From the NCBI RefSeq assembly GCF_030817535.1, contig NZ_JAUSZL010000002.1, forward strand, positions 6,634,001 through 6,698,000: a stretch of DNA of 64,000 nucleotides. Direction: 5' to 3'. Below, one piece after another: positions 19,871 to 27,423 of this stretch. The notes under the pieces are model-generated. The model was not told the DNA's origin. It did not search any database and saw nothing but the letters and a program-made list of their open reading frames with translations. How positions within the stretch are numbered: position 1 is the first letter of the stretch; each line of letters begins with the position of its first letter. The DNA comes from Streptomyces sp. V3I8. GTDB lineage: Bacteria > Actinomycetota > Actinomycetes > Streptomycetales > Streptomycetaceae. The position numbers were made by a program, and so were the translations under genes.

Positions 19871-19923
19871 GCACCCCTCGCACCCCTTGGGTGTGTGCGT
19901 TCCGTGTTTCCGTGTGTACGTGT

Positions 19924-19953
19924 GCGGCCCCCGGCGAATGCGCCGGGGGCCGC
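19924..19953 (+). terminator. Terminator of the suf operon
   Basis: A perfect 13-bp GC-rich stem (GCGGCCCCCGGCG and its complement) with an AATG loop lies 53 nt after sufT. It has no U-tract, as is common in Streptomyces. It also lies downstream of the convergent AbfB gene and may act on both strands. Confidence 0.8.
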
Positions 19954-20000
19954 GTGCGTGTGCAGTGCCGGACCGTGTCCCGGACGGTGTCCGGGGCGGC

Positions 20001-20894
20001 TCAGTCCAGACCCTCGACCAGGCGGAACGCCGAGTCCGCCCGGAAGAGACGGCTGTTCTCGTACGGGTCCAGGCGGAGCCGGAAGTCGCTGTGCCGCAGG
20101 AAACGGCCGCGATGGTTCACCGACTCCAGCACGACGGCGCCGGAGAACGCGGAGGGGCGCGGGCAGAACGTGGCGTCCTGCTCGAAGAGCTCGGAGCCGT
20201 CGTCCCGGTCGGCGCGCAGCCGGAACCGGAAGTGGCGCAGGTAGCGGCCGTCACCGAGCGAGAACGAGACACAGTCCGGGTCGGTGAGGCCGGGGACCAG
20301 CTTGAAGGAGGTGCCCTGCCCGGTCCGGGACGAGCCGTGCCGGTCCACCTGGTCCACCCGGTCGAGCCGCACCGAGTCATGGCCGACGCGCCAGTAGCGG
20401 TCGGGGTAGTTGACCGACCGGACCGACGTGCGCGAGGACGCGGGAGGGACGGCTGGAGGCCGGTGGGCGGGTGCGGACCCCGAAGCCGAGGGCCGTGGGT
20501 CCGGCCGGGAGCCGGCGCCGTCCGGTCCCCGTCCGTCCGCCGGTCCCTGTTCGGCGGGGGCCGAGGAGCCCCCGGCGGCGCTGCGGGAGGGCGCGGGGGC
20601 GGCCAGACCGCTCTTCGCGCTGGGGGCCGTGGCCACCGTGGGCGGGGCCGGCACGAGCGGTTCGTCCGCCGCGGAGGTGTTCTCCGTCCACTCCAGCGCC
20701 GAGTCGTCCCTGTCCCCGTCCAGCAGGACCACCGCCGTCACGGCGGAGGCGAGGACCGCCAGCAGCAGGGCCCCGGCCAGCCAGAGCCTGCGCGTCCCGG
20801 CTATGCGGGGCTCCTCCAGGCGCTCGCCGGTCTCCCACACCTTCGGCAGGCGGGCCGACGGGTCGGGAGCGGACTCGGTGGTTCTTTCCGGCAT
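20001..20894 (-). CDS. Membrane-anchored AbfB (CBM42-like) domain protein
   Basis: A 297-residue protein with a cytoplasmic N-terminus (residues 1-35), one transmembrane helix at about 36-58, a Ser/Ala/Pro-rich linker (about 75-165) and a C-terminal beta-trefoil of the arabinofuranosidase-B type (about 165-297) with repeated YWRVGHDS, YLRHFRFRL and FLRHSDFRL units. Such domains bind arabinose side chains; no catalytic domain is present. The ATG at 20894 follows GGGGGGAA and is preferred over far upstream in-frame starts. A cell-surface glycan-binding role is inferred. Confidence 0.85.
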   Translation of the reverse strand: MPERTTESAPDPSARLPKVWETGERLEEPRIAGTRRLWLAGALLLAVLASAVTAVVLLDGDRDDSALEWTENTSAADEPLVPAPPTVATAPSAKSGLAAPAPSRSAAGGSSAPAEQGPADGRGPDGAGSRPDPRPSASGSAPAHRPPAVPPASSRTSVRSVNYPDRYWRVGHDSVRLDRVDQVDRHGSSRTGQGTSFKLVPGLTDPDCVSFSLGDGRYLRHFRFRLRADRDDGSELFEQDATFCPRPSAFSGAVVLESVNHRGRFLRHSDFRLRLDPYENSRLFRADSAFRLVEGLD

Positions 20895-21190
20895 GCGCTG
20901 TTCCCCCCGGCGTCGCCGAGGGCGGACGCGGTTCGGTCGTCGAGTCGGACAAATCGAGTCGGACAAGAGGAGGCGGAGGTCGCGGGCACACGGTCCGGGC
21001 CGGTCCGCGCCGGGGGCCGTGTGCGTGACGTGAGGAACATTAGTGGAACCCGTGTGCGTCGAGTAAGCGTTCCCGCGAGCGGTTCTGCTGAGATCGCTTC
21101 CGGACCCGCTGCCGACCTGCTTCCGAACTCGCCTCCCGGAGAGGTGGGTTGCCGTCGCACGCCCGGGCCGCGCGTCGGCCTGCCCGGCTC

Positions 21191-21230
21191 TGTGTACGGT
21201 CGTACGCATCGATGTGTACGCTCGTCCGCA
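21191..21230. promoter_or_regulatory. Duplicated operator upstream of the SMR pump gene
   Basis: TGTGTACGGTCGTACGCA at 21191-21208 is repeated as TGTGTACGCTCGTCCGCA at 21213-21230, 16 of 18 bases identical and exactly 22 bp apart, about two helical turns. The centre (21201-21220) is a near-perfect palindrome around ATCGAT. The second copy ends on the A of the pump's ATG. The likely ligand is the TetR regulator encoded just downstream. The rest of the 335-base gap 20895-21229 shows nothing else I can name. Confidence 0.65.
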
Positions 21231-21550
21231 TGGGATACGTGCTGCTCGCCGGAGCCATCGCCGCGGAGGTGGCCGCCACGACCGCCATGAAGTACAGCGA
21301 CGGTTTCAGCCGGCTGTGGCCCTCGGTGCTGACCGCCCTCGGCTACGTCGTCGCCTTCACGCTGCTCGCGCAGACGCTCAGGACCGTGTCGGTCGGCACG
21401 GCGTACGCGATCTGGGCGGGGCTCGGCACCGCGGCCATCGCGGCGATCGGGGTGGTGTTCCTGGGGGAGGGGCTGACCGCCACCAAGGTCGCCGGCATCG
21501 CGCTGATCATCGGCGGGGTCGTGGTGCTGAACATGGGCGGGGCGCACTGA
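21230..21550 (+). CDS. Small multidrug resistance (SMR) efflux protein
   Basis: A 106-residue four-helix membrane protein of the EmrE/Qac branch, a proton-coupled exporter of quaternary ammonium and similar cations that works as an antiparallel dimer. The essential membrane glutamate is Glu13 in AIAAEVAATTAMKYS, and GTAYAIWAGLGT in helix 3 is typical. The ATG at 21230 has no Shine-Dalgarno and overlaps a candidate operator, so the transcript may be nearly leaderless. Its stop overlaps the tetR start by one base. Confidence 0.92.
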   Translation: MGYVLLAGAIAAEVAATTAMKYSDGFSRLWPSVLTALGYVVAFTLLAQTLRTVSVGTAYAIWAGLGTAAIAAIGVVFLGEGLTATKVAGIALIIGGVVVLNMGGAH

Positions 21551-22146
21551 TGGCCCGGCGCCACGACCCCGGCCGGCGGCAGCGGATCATCGACGCGGCG
21601 ATCCGGGTCGTGGCCGCCAGGGGCATCGGCGGGCTGAGCCACCGCTCGGTCGCGGCCGAGGCGGATGTGCCGCTCGGCTCGACGACGTACCACTTCAGGA
21701 CCCTCGACGAGCTGATGGTCGCCGCGCTGCGGCAGGCGAACGAGGGCTTCACGAAGACGGTCACCGCGCGGACCGCCCTGCGGGACCCCGCCGCGGACCT
21801 CGCCGCCGACCTGGCGGCGCTGGGCCGTGAGTGGCTCGCGGGCGACCGTACGGGGGTGGAGGTCGAGTACGAGCTCTACCTCGCCGCCCTGCGCCGGCCC
21901 GCGCTGCGCCCCGTCGCCGACGAATGGGGCCGGGACTTCGCCGCCCTCCTCGCCCACCGCACCGACCCGGTGACCGCGCGGGCCCTGGTCGCCCTGATCG
22001 ACGGCATCTGCCTGCAGGTACTGCTGACGGGGACGCCGTACGACGAGGAATACGTGCGGGAGGTGCTGGGACGGGTGATTCCGTGCCGAGGGGGCGCCGG
22101 CCGGGCGGGCGGAGGATCGCGTCCGGCGACTTCGCGTGAACCGTGA
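21550..22146 (+). CDS. TetR-family regulator
   Basis: A 198-residue repressor with an N-terminal HTH (ISGL-type pattern GGLSHRSVAAEADVPLGSTTYHF at residues about 26-48) and a helical ligand-binding C-terminal half. It overlaps the SMR pump gene by one base (TGATG) and so is co-transcribed and most likely represses it, with the inducer being a pump substrate. The direct repeat at 21191-21230 is the obvious candidate operator. Confidence 0.9.
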   Translation: MARRHDPGRRQRIIDAAIRVVAARGIGGLSHRSVAAEADVPLGSTTYHFRTLDELMVAALRQANEGFTKTVTARTALRDPAADLAADLAALGREWLAGDRTGVEVEYELYLAALRRPALRPVADEWGRDFAALLAHRTDPVTARALVALIDGICLQVLLTGTPYDEEYVREVLGRVIPCRGGAGRAGGGSRPATSREP

Positions 22147-22231
22147 ACCTTCCTCGGCCCACCGGGTAACAGGGGGTGTCAGGAACACGGCGAAAGAACG
22201 GAGCCTCGGTGACGAGCGGGGAGAGAACCCG

Positions 22232-22834
22232 GTGAGCGGATCACCGCCACGGGCACGCGCGGAGGACGACTCGGAAGTCGTCGCCCGGTCGCTGGAACAG
22301 CCGGAGTTCTTCGCGCGGCTCTACGACCACTACGCGCCGGACATCCACCGGTACGTGGCCCGGCGGCTCGGCGACGGTATGGCCGACGACATAACCGCCG
22401 ACACCTTTCTCACGGCGTTCCGCATCCGCGGCCGCTACGACCGCGCCCATGCCAATGCCCGCCCCTGGCTGTACGGCATCGCGGGCAACCTCATCGGCAA
22501 GCACCGCCGTACGGAGGTCCGGGCGCTCAGGGCGCTGGCCCGTACCGGACACGACCCGGTCGCCGCGTCCTGGAGTCAGACCTGGGTGGAGCGGACCGAC
22601 AGCCGGGTCGCGGCCGAGGGGCCGCTCGCCGGGGCGCTGGCGGCGCTGCCCGCCGGAGACCGGCACGTGCTGCTGCTCGTGGCCTGGGCCGACCTCAGCT
22701 ACCAGGAGGTGGCCGAGGCCCTGGGCATCCCCGTCGGAACGGTCCGCTCGCGGCTCAACCGCGCGCGCCGCAAGGTGCGTACAGCGCTCGGGGCCGATCC
22801 GGCGTTCGCGGACGACACGAAGGAGGTGACCTGA
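22232..22834 (+). CDS. ECF-type RNA polymerase sigma factor
   Basis: A 200-residue sigma-70 family factor with region 2 (FARLYDHYAPDIHRYVARRLG..ADDITADTFLTAF) and region 4 (ALPAGDRHVLLLVAWADLSYQEVAEALGIPVGTVRSRLNRAR). I use the GTG at 22232, preceded by GGGGAGAG at 22218-22225; an in-frame GTG at 22136 would add 32 residues and overlap tetR. The next gene, 1 nt on, encodes the membrane partner usual for this group, here frameshifted. Confidence 0.9.
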   Translation: MSGSPPRARAEDDSEVVARSLEQPEFFARLYDHYAPDIHRYVARRLGDGMADDITADTFLTAFRIRGRYDRAHANARPWLYGIAGNLIGKHRRTEVRALRALARTGHDPVAASWSQTWVERTDSRVAAEGPLAGALAALPAGDRHVLLLVAWADLSYQEVAEALGIPVGTVRSRLNRARRKVRTALGADPAFADDTKEVT

Positions 22835-22835
22835 C

Positions 22836-23853
22836 ATGGACGAGCCGACCGAGGAGACGGTCCGGCTGCGTGGGTTCCGCGCCGGGGCGCCGGTCCCCGA
22901 CAGGGCCCGGCTCGCCCTCGGCCGTGCCCGGCTGCTGGAAGCGGCGCGGGCCGGTGGGCGGCGCCGGGCGCGGGGTGCGACCGCGGTTCGTGGTCGCCGG
23001 GGTGGTGGCCGCCGTGACCGCGGTGGTGGTGACCGCCGCGCTGCTGGTGGACGGCGACGACGTGGTACAGCCGGCCGCGCCGGCCGTACCGGCGGCGCTG
23101 ACCGACGCGGACCTCAAGGGGATGAGCGCGCGGGAGCTGCTGGAACGCGCGGCGCACGCGGTGGAGGGACGGCCGGCGGCCGCGGAGCCGCGCGCGAAGC
23201 AGTGGATCTACACCAAGGAGGCACCGGACGGCGCGAAGGAGTTCCTCGAGCACCTGTCGGACGACGCACGCGCTCCTGAGAGATGGATCCGGTACGACGG
23301 CCGGGCGATGGCTCTCGAAAAGCGCACCGGCGCCGGCCGGGAGGCCGAACTCCAGGTCACCGGAACGGACATGGAGAACGAGACGGAGAACGGCGGTGAG
23401 CAGGACGACGGACGCTCGCCGCGCGAGATGTACCGCCTCCTGGCCGGCCTTCCGACCGATGCAGAAGGAGCACTCGAAGCCTTGCGGGAGGCGAACGCCG
23501 TCCCCGACGACAAGGACAGGAGCCAGGCGCACAACGACTACCAGGAGATCGCCGCCCTGCTCCGCGCCGGCGTCAAGCCGCCCGAGGGGCTCGCGGGCCT
23601 GTACCGCGCGCTGGCCATGCTGCCCCGGCTCGACGTGGTCGGCCACCTGGTCGAGGACGCCGTCGGACGCCGGGTCGTCGCGCTCCGCTACAGCGGCAAC
23701 GACAGCGGGGACGAACACGTCGAGCGGGAGTGGCTCATCGATCCGGGGACGTACGAGGTCGTCGGTCTCCGCACGCTCAGGGACGGCGAGGTGGCCACCG
23801 GCGACTCGACCGTCACCGTTGCGGTCGTCGACGAACCGGGCGAACGCGGCTGA
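22836..23853 (+). pseudogene. CU044_5270-type membrane protein / anti-sigma partner, apparent +1 frameshift
   Basis: The reading frame from ATG 22836 encodes the expected N-terminus (MDEPTEETVRLRGFRAGAPV..LALGRARLLEAARAGG), then turns into a long Arg/Gly string typical of an out-of-frame read. From about 22965 the family body continues one base later in phase: transmembrane segment FVVAGVVAAVTAVVVTAALLV, then an extracytoplasmic domain to the stop at 23853. One extra base (or two missing) around 22955-22985, in a G-rich run, explains it. A GTG at 22870 in the second frame could give a shorter product. It sits 1 nt after the ECF sigma gene. Confidence 0.75.
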
Positions 23854-23871
23854 CGCCCGTCCTCGGGAGGA

Positions 23872-23907
23872 GCGCGGTCCCTCCCACGGGGGCGGGCGGG
23901 ACCGCGC
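23872..23907 (+). terminator. Hairpin after the sigma-factor operon
   Basis: GCGCGGTCCC at 23872-23881 pairs perfectly with 23898-23907 across a G-rich 16-nt loop, 18 nt beyond the stop of the sigma partner gene. It is a plausible intrinsic terminator without a U-tract. Confidence 0.6.
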
Positions 23908-24059
23908 GGTCCCACCCACCGGTCGCCGGGTCCGGACCGCACCCTGGGACGTGCTCGGCGCCGGTTGGCCCGTACGGGCCCCGGGCGGTTAGGTTGCCCT
24001 CACGTTCTAACAATCAACAAGTTTTACCAGGTCAGAGGCATTATGGAGAGTTGATCTCT

Positions 24060-24074
24060 CACGTCGCTCTCACA
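24060..24074 (+). repeat. Candidate left attachment-site repeat (attL)
   Basis: CACGTCGCTCTCACA matches 33241-33255 at 14 of 15 positions in the same orientation. It overlaps the stop and last codon of the integrase gene. A second, weaker pair is 24053-24064 against 33276-33287 (11 of 12). No tRNA gene lies at either end. Confidence 0.4.
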
Positions 24075-25251
24075 TCTTGAAGGAGAACACCTCCGCGAGC
24101 GCTCCCGAGTGCTGCCGCAGTGCTTCGACTCCAGGCTTCAAGTAGTGCTTCTTCGTGACCTCGACGGCGGCGTGACCCGCCCATGCCGCGATGACGATGT
24201 CCGGCACCCCCGATACGGCCAGTAGCGTCAGACACGCCGCACGAGCGTCGTACAGCCGTACGCGGCGCAGCCCGAGGCGGTCTACCGCCTTGTAGGTCTG
24301 GTAGCGGAGTTGCCGCGTCGTGAGCGGCACTCCCAGCTCATCCGTGAACATGTAGCCGCTCAGGGTGTACGCCTCGCCCGCATCGTGCCGCTCCGTGGAC
24401 TGCGCGAGCTGGAACGCCATCAATGCACGTCGTACCGGCTCGGGAAGTGGCAGGGTCCGTACGCCTGCCTGAGTCTTCGGCTTCTTCTCGATCGTGACCG
24501 CGTTGCCGACCATGGTGCGCGTGTTGATGATCGACAGTGTGCCTGCGTCCAGGTCGATGTCTGCCCACCGCAGACCGGCGACCTCCGCAGGGCGCAGCCC
24601 CATCATGGTCAGCAAGAACGGGGCGTAAAGGCGATCTTCGCGGACTCCGGCCAGGAACGCCCGTATCTCCGTCTCGTTCCAGGGGAGGACCGGCGGGTGG
24701 GCGTCACGGTCGGCGTTCACTGCCATCTTCGGCAGGTGGACGAAGCGCGCCGGGTTCGCGTTGATCAGGTTCCGCACCGTGGCGTACTCCAGGGCATCCC
24801 GAAGCCGCTGGAGGGCGCCTGCGGCGCTGGAGGCACGCAGCCCGGTCCCGGGCGTACCCCCGCGCCGCCGGGCACCCATGAGCAGCCATGAGGCGAATGC
24901 AATGACATGGTCCTCGGTGATGTCTTGCAGGGCGAGGTGACCGAGGCGGGCGCGCGCATGGGTGAGAGCGTTGCGGTAGCCATTGAGCGTGCTGGCCTCC
25001 ACGTCGGGGGCGCGCCGTTCGAGCCACGTATCCAGCCATGTATCCAGGGTGAGCTTGCTCGGAGCCACGAGGGAGCCAGTGTTCCGCTCGTGTGCGATGC
25101 GGTTGATCTCGGCTTTGACCTCGGCGGACGTGTTCCGCGTGATCGTCAACTGGCGCCGCTTCCCCGTCTCGGGGTCGTCGCCGATGTCCACCACGGCGCG
25201 GTAGCGGATCTTGCCTGCCTTGTTCGGCGGGAGTTTCTTGATCGTCGCCAT
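24070..25251 (-). CDS. int: Tyrosine-family site-specific integrase
   Basis: Phage-type integrase that recombines attP with attB. The 393-residue protein has an N-terminal arm-binding region (about 1-60), a SAM-like core-binding domain (about 65-170) and a catalytic domain with Arg220 (LRPAEVAGLRW), Arg337, His360 (WAGHAAVEVT) and the tyrosine nucleophile Tyr370 (KKHYLKP). Box II reads YDAR rather than the usual HxLR, so the first histidine is replaced by Tyr334. It ends at the element's left edge and lies 1 nt after the repressor gene, with which it is probably co-transcribed. Confidence 0.95.
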   Translation of the reverse strand: MATIKKLPPNKAGKIRYRAVVDIGDDPETGKRRQLTITRNTSAEVKAEINRIAHERNTGSLVAPSKLTLDTWLDTWLERRAPDVEASTLNGYRNALTHARARLGHLALQDITEDHVIAFASWLLMGARRRGGTPGTGLRASSAAGALQRLRDALEYATVRNLINANPARFVHLPKMAVNADRDAHPPVLPWNETEIRAFLAGVREDRLYAPFLLTMMGLRPAEVAGLRWADIDLDAGTLSIINTRTMVGNAVTIEKKPKTQAGVRTLPLPEPVRRALMAFQLAQSTERHDAGEAYTLSGYMFTDELGVPLTTRQLRYQTYKAVDRLGLRRVRLYDARAACLTLLAVSGVPDIVIAAWAGHAAVEVTKKHYLKPGVEALRQHSGALAEVFSFKM

Positions 25252-25252
25252 G

Positions 25253-25513
25253 TCAGTTCCTCTCGGGTGTGGCGGGGAGCAGCGCAGCGGGCCGGACTCC
25301 GAGGACAGCCGCGAGGGCGGTCAAGTCGTCCACGGTGATCTGCCGCTGGCCGGTCTCCAGGCGAGTCACGCCGGACTGCGAGATGCGGCGCCCGCGCGCG
25401 GTCAGGCGCTCCGCCATCACCGTGGTGCTGATGCCCTGGCGTTCCCGCAGGTCGCGGACCGTGCGTGCTACGTGCTGCGTGGTGTCTCCGAGGGGCTGTC
25501 GTGTTGGTTGCAT
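25253..25513 (-). CDS. Cro/CI-type HTH regulator of the element
   Basis: An 86-residue helix-turn-helix protein of the XRE type (STTVMAERLTARGRRISQSGVTRLETGQ, then DDLTALAAVLGV). It is transcribed leftward with int and divergently from the xis-like gene, the position of the master repressor in phages and phage satellites. A palindrome (TATGCCG-TCT-CGGCATA) 20 nt upstream of its start is a good operator candidate. No effector domain is present. Confidence 0.85.
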   Translation of the reverse strand: MQPTRQPLGDTTQHVARTVRDLRERQGISTTVMAERLTARGRRISQSGVTRLETGQRQITVDDLTALAAVLGVRPAALLPATPERN

Positions 25514-25532
25514 GGCAGCAATGTAGCACTCT

Positions 25533-25549
25533 TATGCCGTCTCGGCATA
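25533..25549. promoter_or_regulatory. Palindromic operator candidate TATGCCG-N3-CGGCATA
   Basis: A perfect 7+3+7 inverted repeat 20 nt upstream of the leftward HTH gene. Its position suits autoregulation of the int-repressor transcript. Confidence 0.6.
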
Positions 25550-25638
25550 GGAGCCGTTTAAACGCTTGTCGCAAATCCGTGCCCAAGAAAAGTTCGTGCG
25601 TTCATACAGGCCCCAGAAAAGCCGCAGGTCAATGATGA

Positions 25639-25688
25639 GCTACCAAGCTACCAGCGCCCGTTATGAACCCTAATGTCTGGTAGCTTGG
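25639..25688. repeat. GCTACCA repeats with a 12-bp inverted repeat in the control region
   Basis: CCAAGCTACCAG at 25643-25654 and its exact complement at 25677-25688 face each other across 22 bp; an extra GCTACC lies at 25639-25644, giving three GCTACCA half-sites. They lie 93 nt upstream of the xis-like gene between divergent transcripts, as expected for the binding region of a repressor or excisionase. Confidence 0.6.
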
Positions 25689-25780
25689 CAGCATTTACGC
25701 AGGTCAGGGCTCCGAGAGTACTCATTCGGACGTGCGACGCTTGAACCACAAGAAACCGGAACAGTCGGAAGGGACTGGGA

Positions 25781-26047
25781 ATGACGACCGCTGTAACCGC
25801 GAATTCGGCTCCGACCCTGGCGGAGATCAAGACTTGGCCCGCCACCATCAGCGTCACCCGCTGCGCCCTCGCGCTTGGATGCGGGAAGTCCTCGCTGTAC
25901 GACCAGATCAAGCGCGGAGAACTGCCCGTCCGGACCATTCACGTCGGGCGCCGTACGGCCGTCGTGACGGCTTCCCTGGTCCGTCTGTTGGAGACCGGCG
26001 AGCCGGACCCCCAGCCGCCCGCCCCGTCCGCGCTCGTAGCGGCCTGA
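25781..26047 (+). CDS. Excisionase/AlpA-like HTH protein
   Basis: An 88-residue protein with a MerR/excisionase-type winged helix: TLAEIKTWPATISVTRCALAL, GCGKSSLYDQIKRGELPVRTIHVGRR, then a short basic stretch and Pro-rich tail. Such proteins act as directionality factors or as activators (AlpA, Xis). It is the first rightward gene of the element, opposite the repressor. Start at ATG 25781 follows GGGA. Two bases later begins the next gene. Confidence 0.8.
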   Translation: MTTAVTANSAPTLAEIKTWPATISVTRCALALGCGKSSLYDQIKRGELPVRTIHVGRRTAVVTASLVRLLETGEPDPQPPAPSALVAA

Positions 26048-26048
26048 C

Positions 26049-26246
26049 GTGGCGGCCCTGGAGTCGCGCATGTACCTATGCGCGGACGGAGGCGGGCGGG
26101 TCGAGACCGCCACTCACCCCGACACCGGAGAGCGCGTCTGGTCCTGCTCGTCCTGCACGGCGCGCGGTAAGGGCGAGGAGCAGGGCCGCGAGCACGCCGC
26201 CGGATGCGCCACCGTCCGCAACACCTTCCAGAACCACTTCAACTGA
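26049..26246 (+). CDS. Small zinc-knuckle protein (C-x2-C-x12-H-x3-C)
   Basis: A 65-residue protein beginning at GTG 26049, one base after the xis-like stop. It carries CSSC...HAAGC, a C-x2-C-x12-H-x3-C pattern that would hold one zinc ion. The same C-x2-C...H-x3-C arrangement recurs in the next two genes, so this is one member of a small local family. I do not recognise a named domain; DNA or RNA binding is a guess. Confidence 0.7.
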   Translation: MAALESRMYLCADGGGRVETATHPDTGERVWSCSSCTARGKGEEQGREHAAGCATVRNTFQNHFN

Positions 26247-26257
26247 GAGGAACGACC

Positions 26258-26617
26258 ATGACGAACTACACCACCGACTCGGACGGACGCATCATCGCGG
26301 CCCCCGCACAGGAAGGCCCCCTGGCCAACATCACCGACGCCGAGATGTACGACGCCATCGACGCCGATTGGCAGGTGGACCTGTCCAACGCGGCCGACAC
26401 CCGCGAGGTCTCCCTGAAGCCGGAGCGCGGCGACCACATCGGCAAGCAGTACAAGACCGTCGGCGGCTCCCTGGTGACGACCGCCCGCACTGCCGAAGGG
26501 GAGGTCTCGTACACGTACTGCTACGGCTGCGGGAAGCGCGACGAGATCGGCTACGGCTGGGACGACGTCGCGCGCGACCGGGCCGAGGCCCATGCGGCGA
26601 CCTGTCGGGCGGTGTGA
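26258..26617 (+). CDS. Hypothetical protein with C-terminal zinc knuckle
   Basis: A 119-residue protein from ATG 26258 (GAGAGGAA just upstream). The first 80 residues are acidic and without a recognisable domain; the C-terminal 40 hold CYGCGKRDEIGY...EAHAATC, a C-x2-C-x20-H-x3-C zinc-knuckle pattern shared with the neighbours. It lies 11 nt after the previous gene and 1 nt before the next, clearly one operon. Confidence 0.7.
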   Translation: MTNYTTDSDGRIIAAPAQEGPLANITDAEMYDAIDADWQVDLSNAADTREVSLKPERGDHIGKQYKTVGGSLVTTARTAEGEVSYTYCYGCGKRDEIGYGWDDVARDRAEAHAATCRAV

Positions 26618-26618
26618 C

Positions 26619-27041
26619 GTGGCCTTCACGCCCGTGGACGGCTCCATAAGCGGCCCCAAGCAGCCAGAGGACCCGAACGGCTACGGCACTCGCTACGGGG
26701 GCCGTGTGGCTGTCCGAGGCGGCCGGTGGACGTGCTCCGGCTGCGGACGGTCGGAGGCCGTGGCGGATGACGTCCACCACGCTGGCCAGCACCACGCCCG
26801 GGAGTGCCTGGCCATCTCCTTCAACGCACCCGGCAGATGCAGCAGCATGACGAAGCAACAGACCACGCCGAAGCCCACGGTGTTCCGCGCCGTCCACACG
26901 GATGCCCGGGTCACCGTCACCGAGGGCGCGGACGGCCCGCGCTGGCACTGCTCGGGGTGCAGCCATGGCCGCACCGAGAACGGCGCCCTGGAGGTGGCGC
27001 AGGACCACGCGCAGCACTGCGCGATCCTGCCGCTGTCCTGA
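26619..27041 (+). CDS. Hypothetical protein with two zinc knuckles
   Basis: A 140-residue protein starting at GTG 26619, one base after the preceding stop. It contains two copies of the C-x2-C...H-x3-C unit, CSGCGRSEAV...HHAREC and CSGCSHGRTE...DHAQHC, with spacers of 16 and 15 residues, joined by a linker that includes an internal Met (MTKQQTTPK). This may be a fusion of two once-separate genes of the local family or an internal duplication; translation could also restart at that ATG (26848). Confidence 0.7.
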   Translation: MAFTPVDGSISGPKQPEDPNGYGTRYGGRVAVRGGRWTCSGCGRSEAVADDVHHAGQHHARECLAISFNAPGRCSSMTKQQTTPKPTVFRAVHTDARVTVTEGADGPRWHCSGCSHGRTENGALEVAQDHAQHCAILPLS

Positions 27042-27054
27042 CCCCACCAAACGC

Positions 27055-27087
27055 CGGAGCGGCGTCCACCCAAGGGACACCGCTCCG
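27055..27087 (+). terminator. Hairpin after the zinc-knuckle genes
   Basis: CGGAGCGGCGTC at 27055-27066 pairs with GACACCGCTCCG at 27076-27087 with one mismatch and a 9-nt loop, 14 nt after the stop. It is a likely terminator or attenuator before the replication module. Confidence 0.6.
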
Positions 27088-27231
27088 ACTGACAAAGTGC
27101 TGACCGGACCGCCGCCAAGAGGCCCGTGCTGCCTTTCCAGGGTAGCGCCCCCTCTCCTGGTCCCGGAACTCCCGACGATCCCCACCGGCACAGCGCTCAA
27201 GATCAAATATGGGACATTCGAGGGGATCGAA

Positions 27232-27423
27232 ATGATCAAGTCCAGCGCTCATGAGGGGCGTCACTGGAAGCCGTCGCGCACGGATGACGAAATGGACCGG
27301 GACGCCCTGCGGGCCAGCCTTGACGCGTTCCGCACGGTCGCCTCTGCGACCGGGACGACGGTGACCCACCTGACCGTAGTCATCGCCCTGCGTCCTACCG
27401 AGGAGGGGTCCCCGTGGAAGTAA
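27232..27423 (+). CDS. Small hypothetical protein upstream of the primase gene
   Basis: A 63-residue protein from ATG 27232, with GAGGGG 7 nt upstream. It is rich in charged residues (DDEMDRDALRASLDAFR) and looks helical, followed by VTHLTVVIALRP. It overlaps the start of the primase gene by 10 nt, so translation is probably coupled. No family is recognised. Confidence 0.6.
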   Translation: MIKSSAHEGRHWKPSRTDDEMDRDALRASLDAFRTVASATGTTVTHLTVVIALRPTEEGSPWK

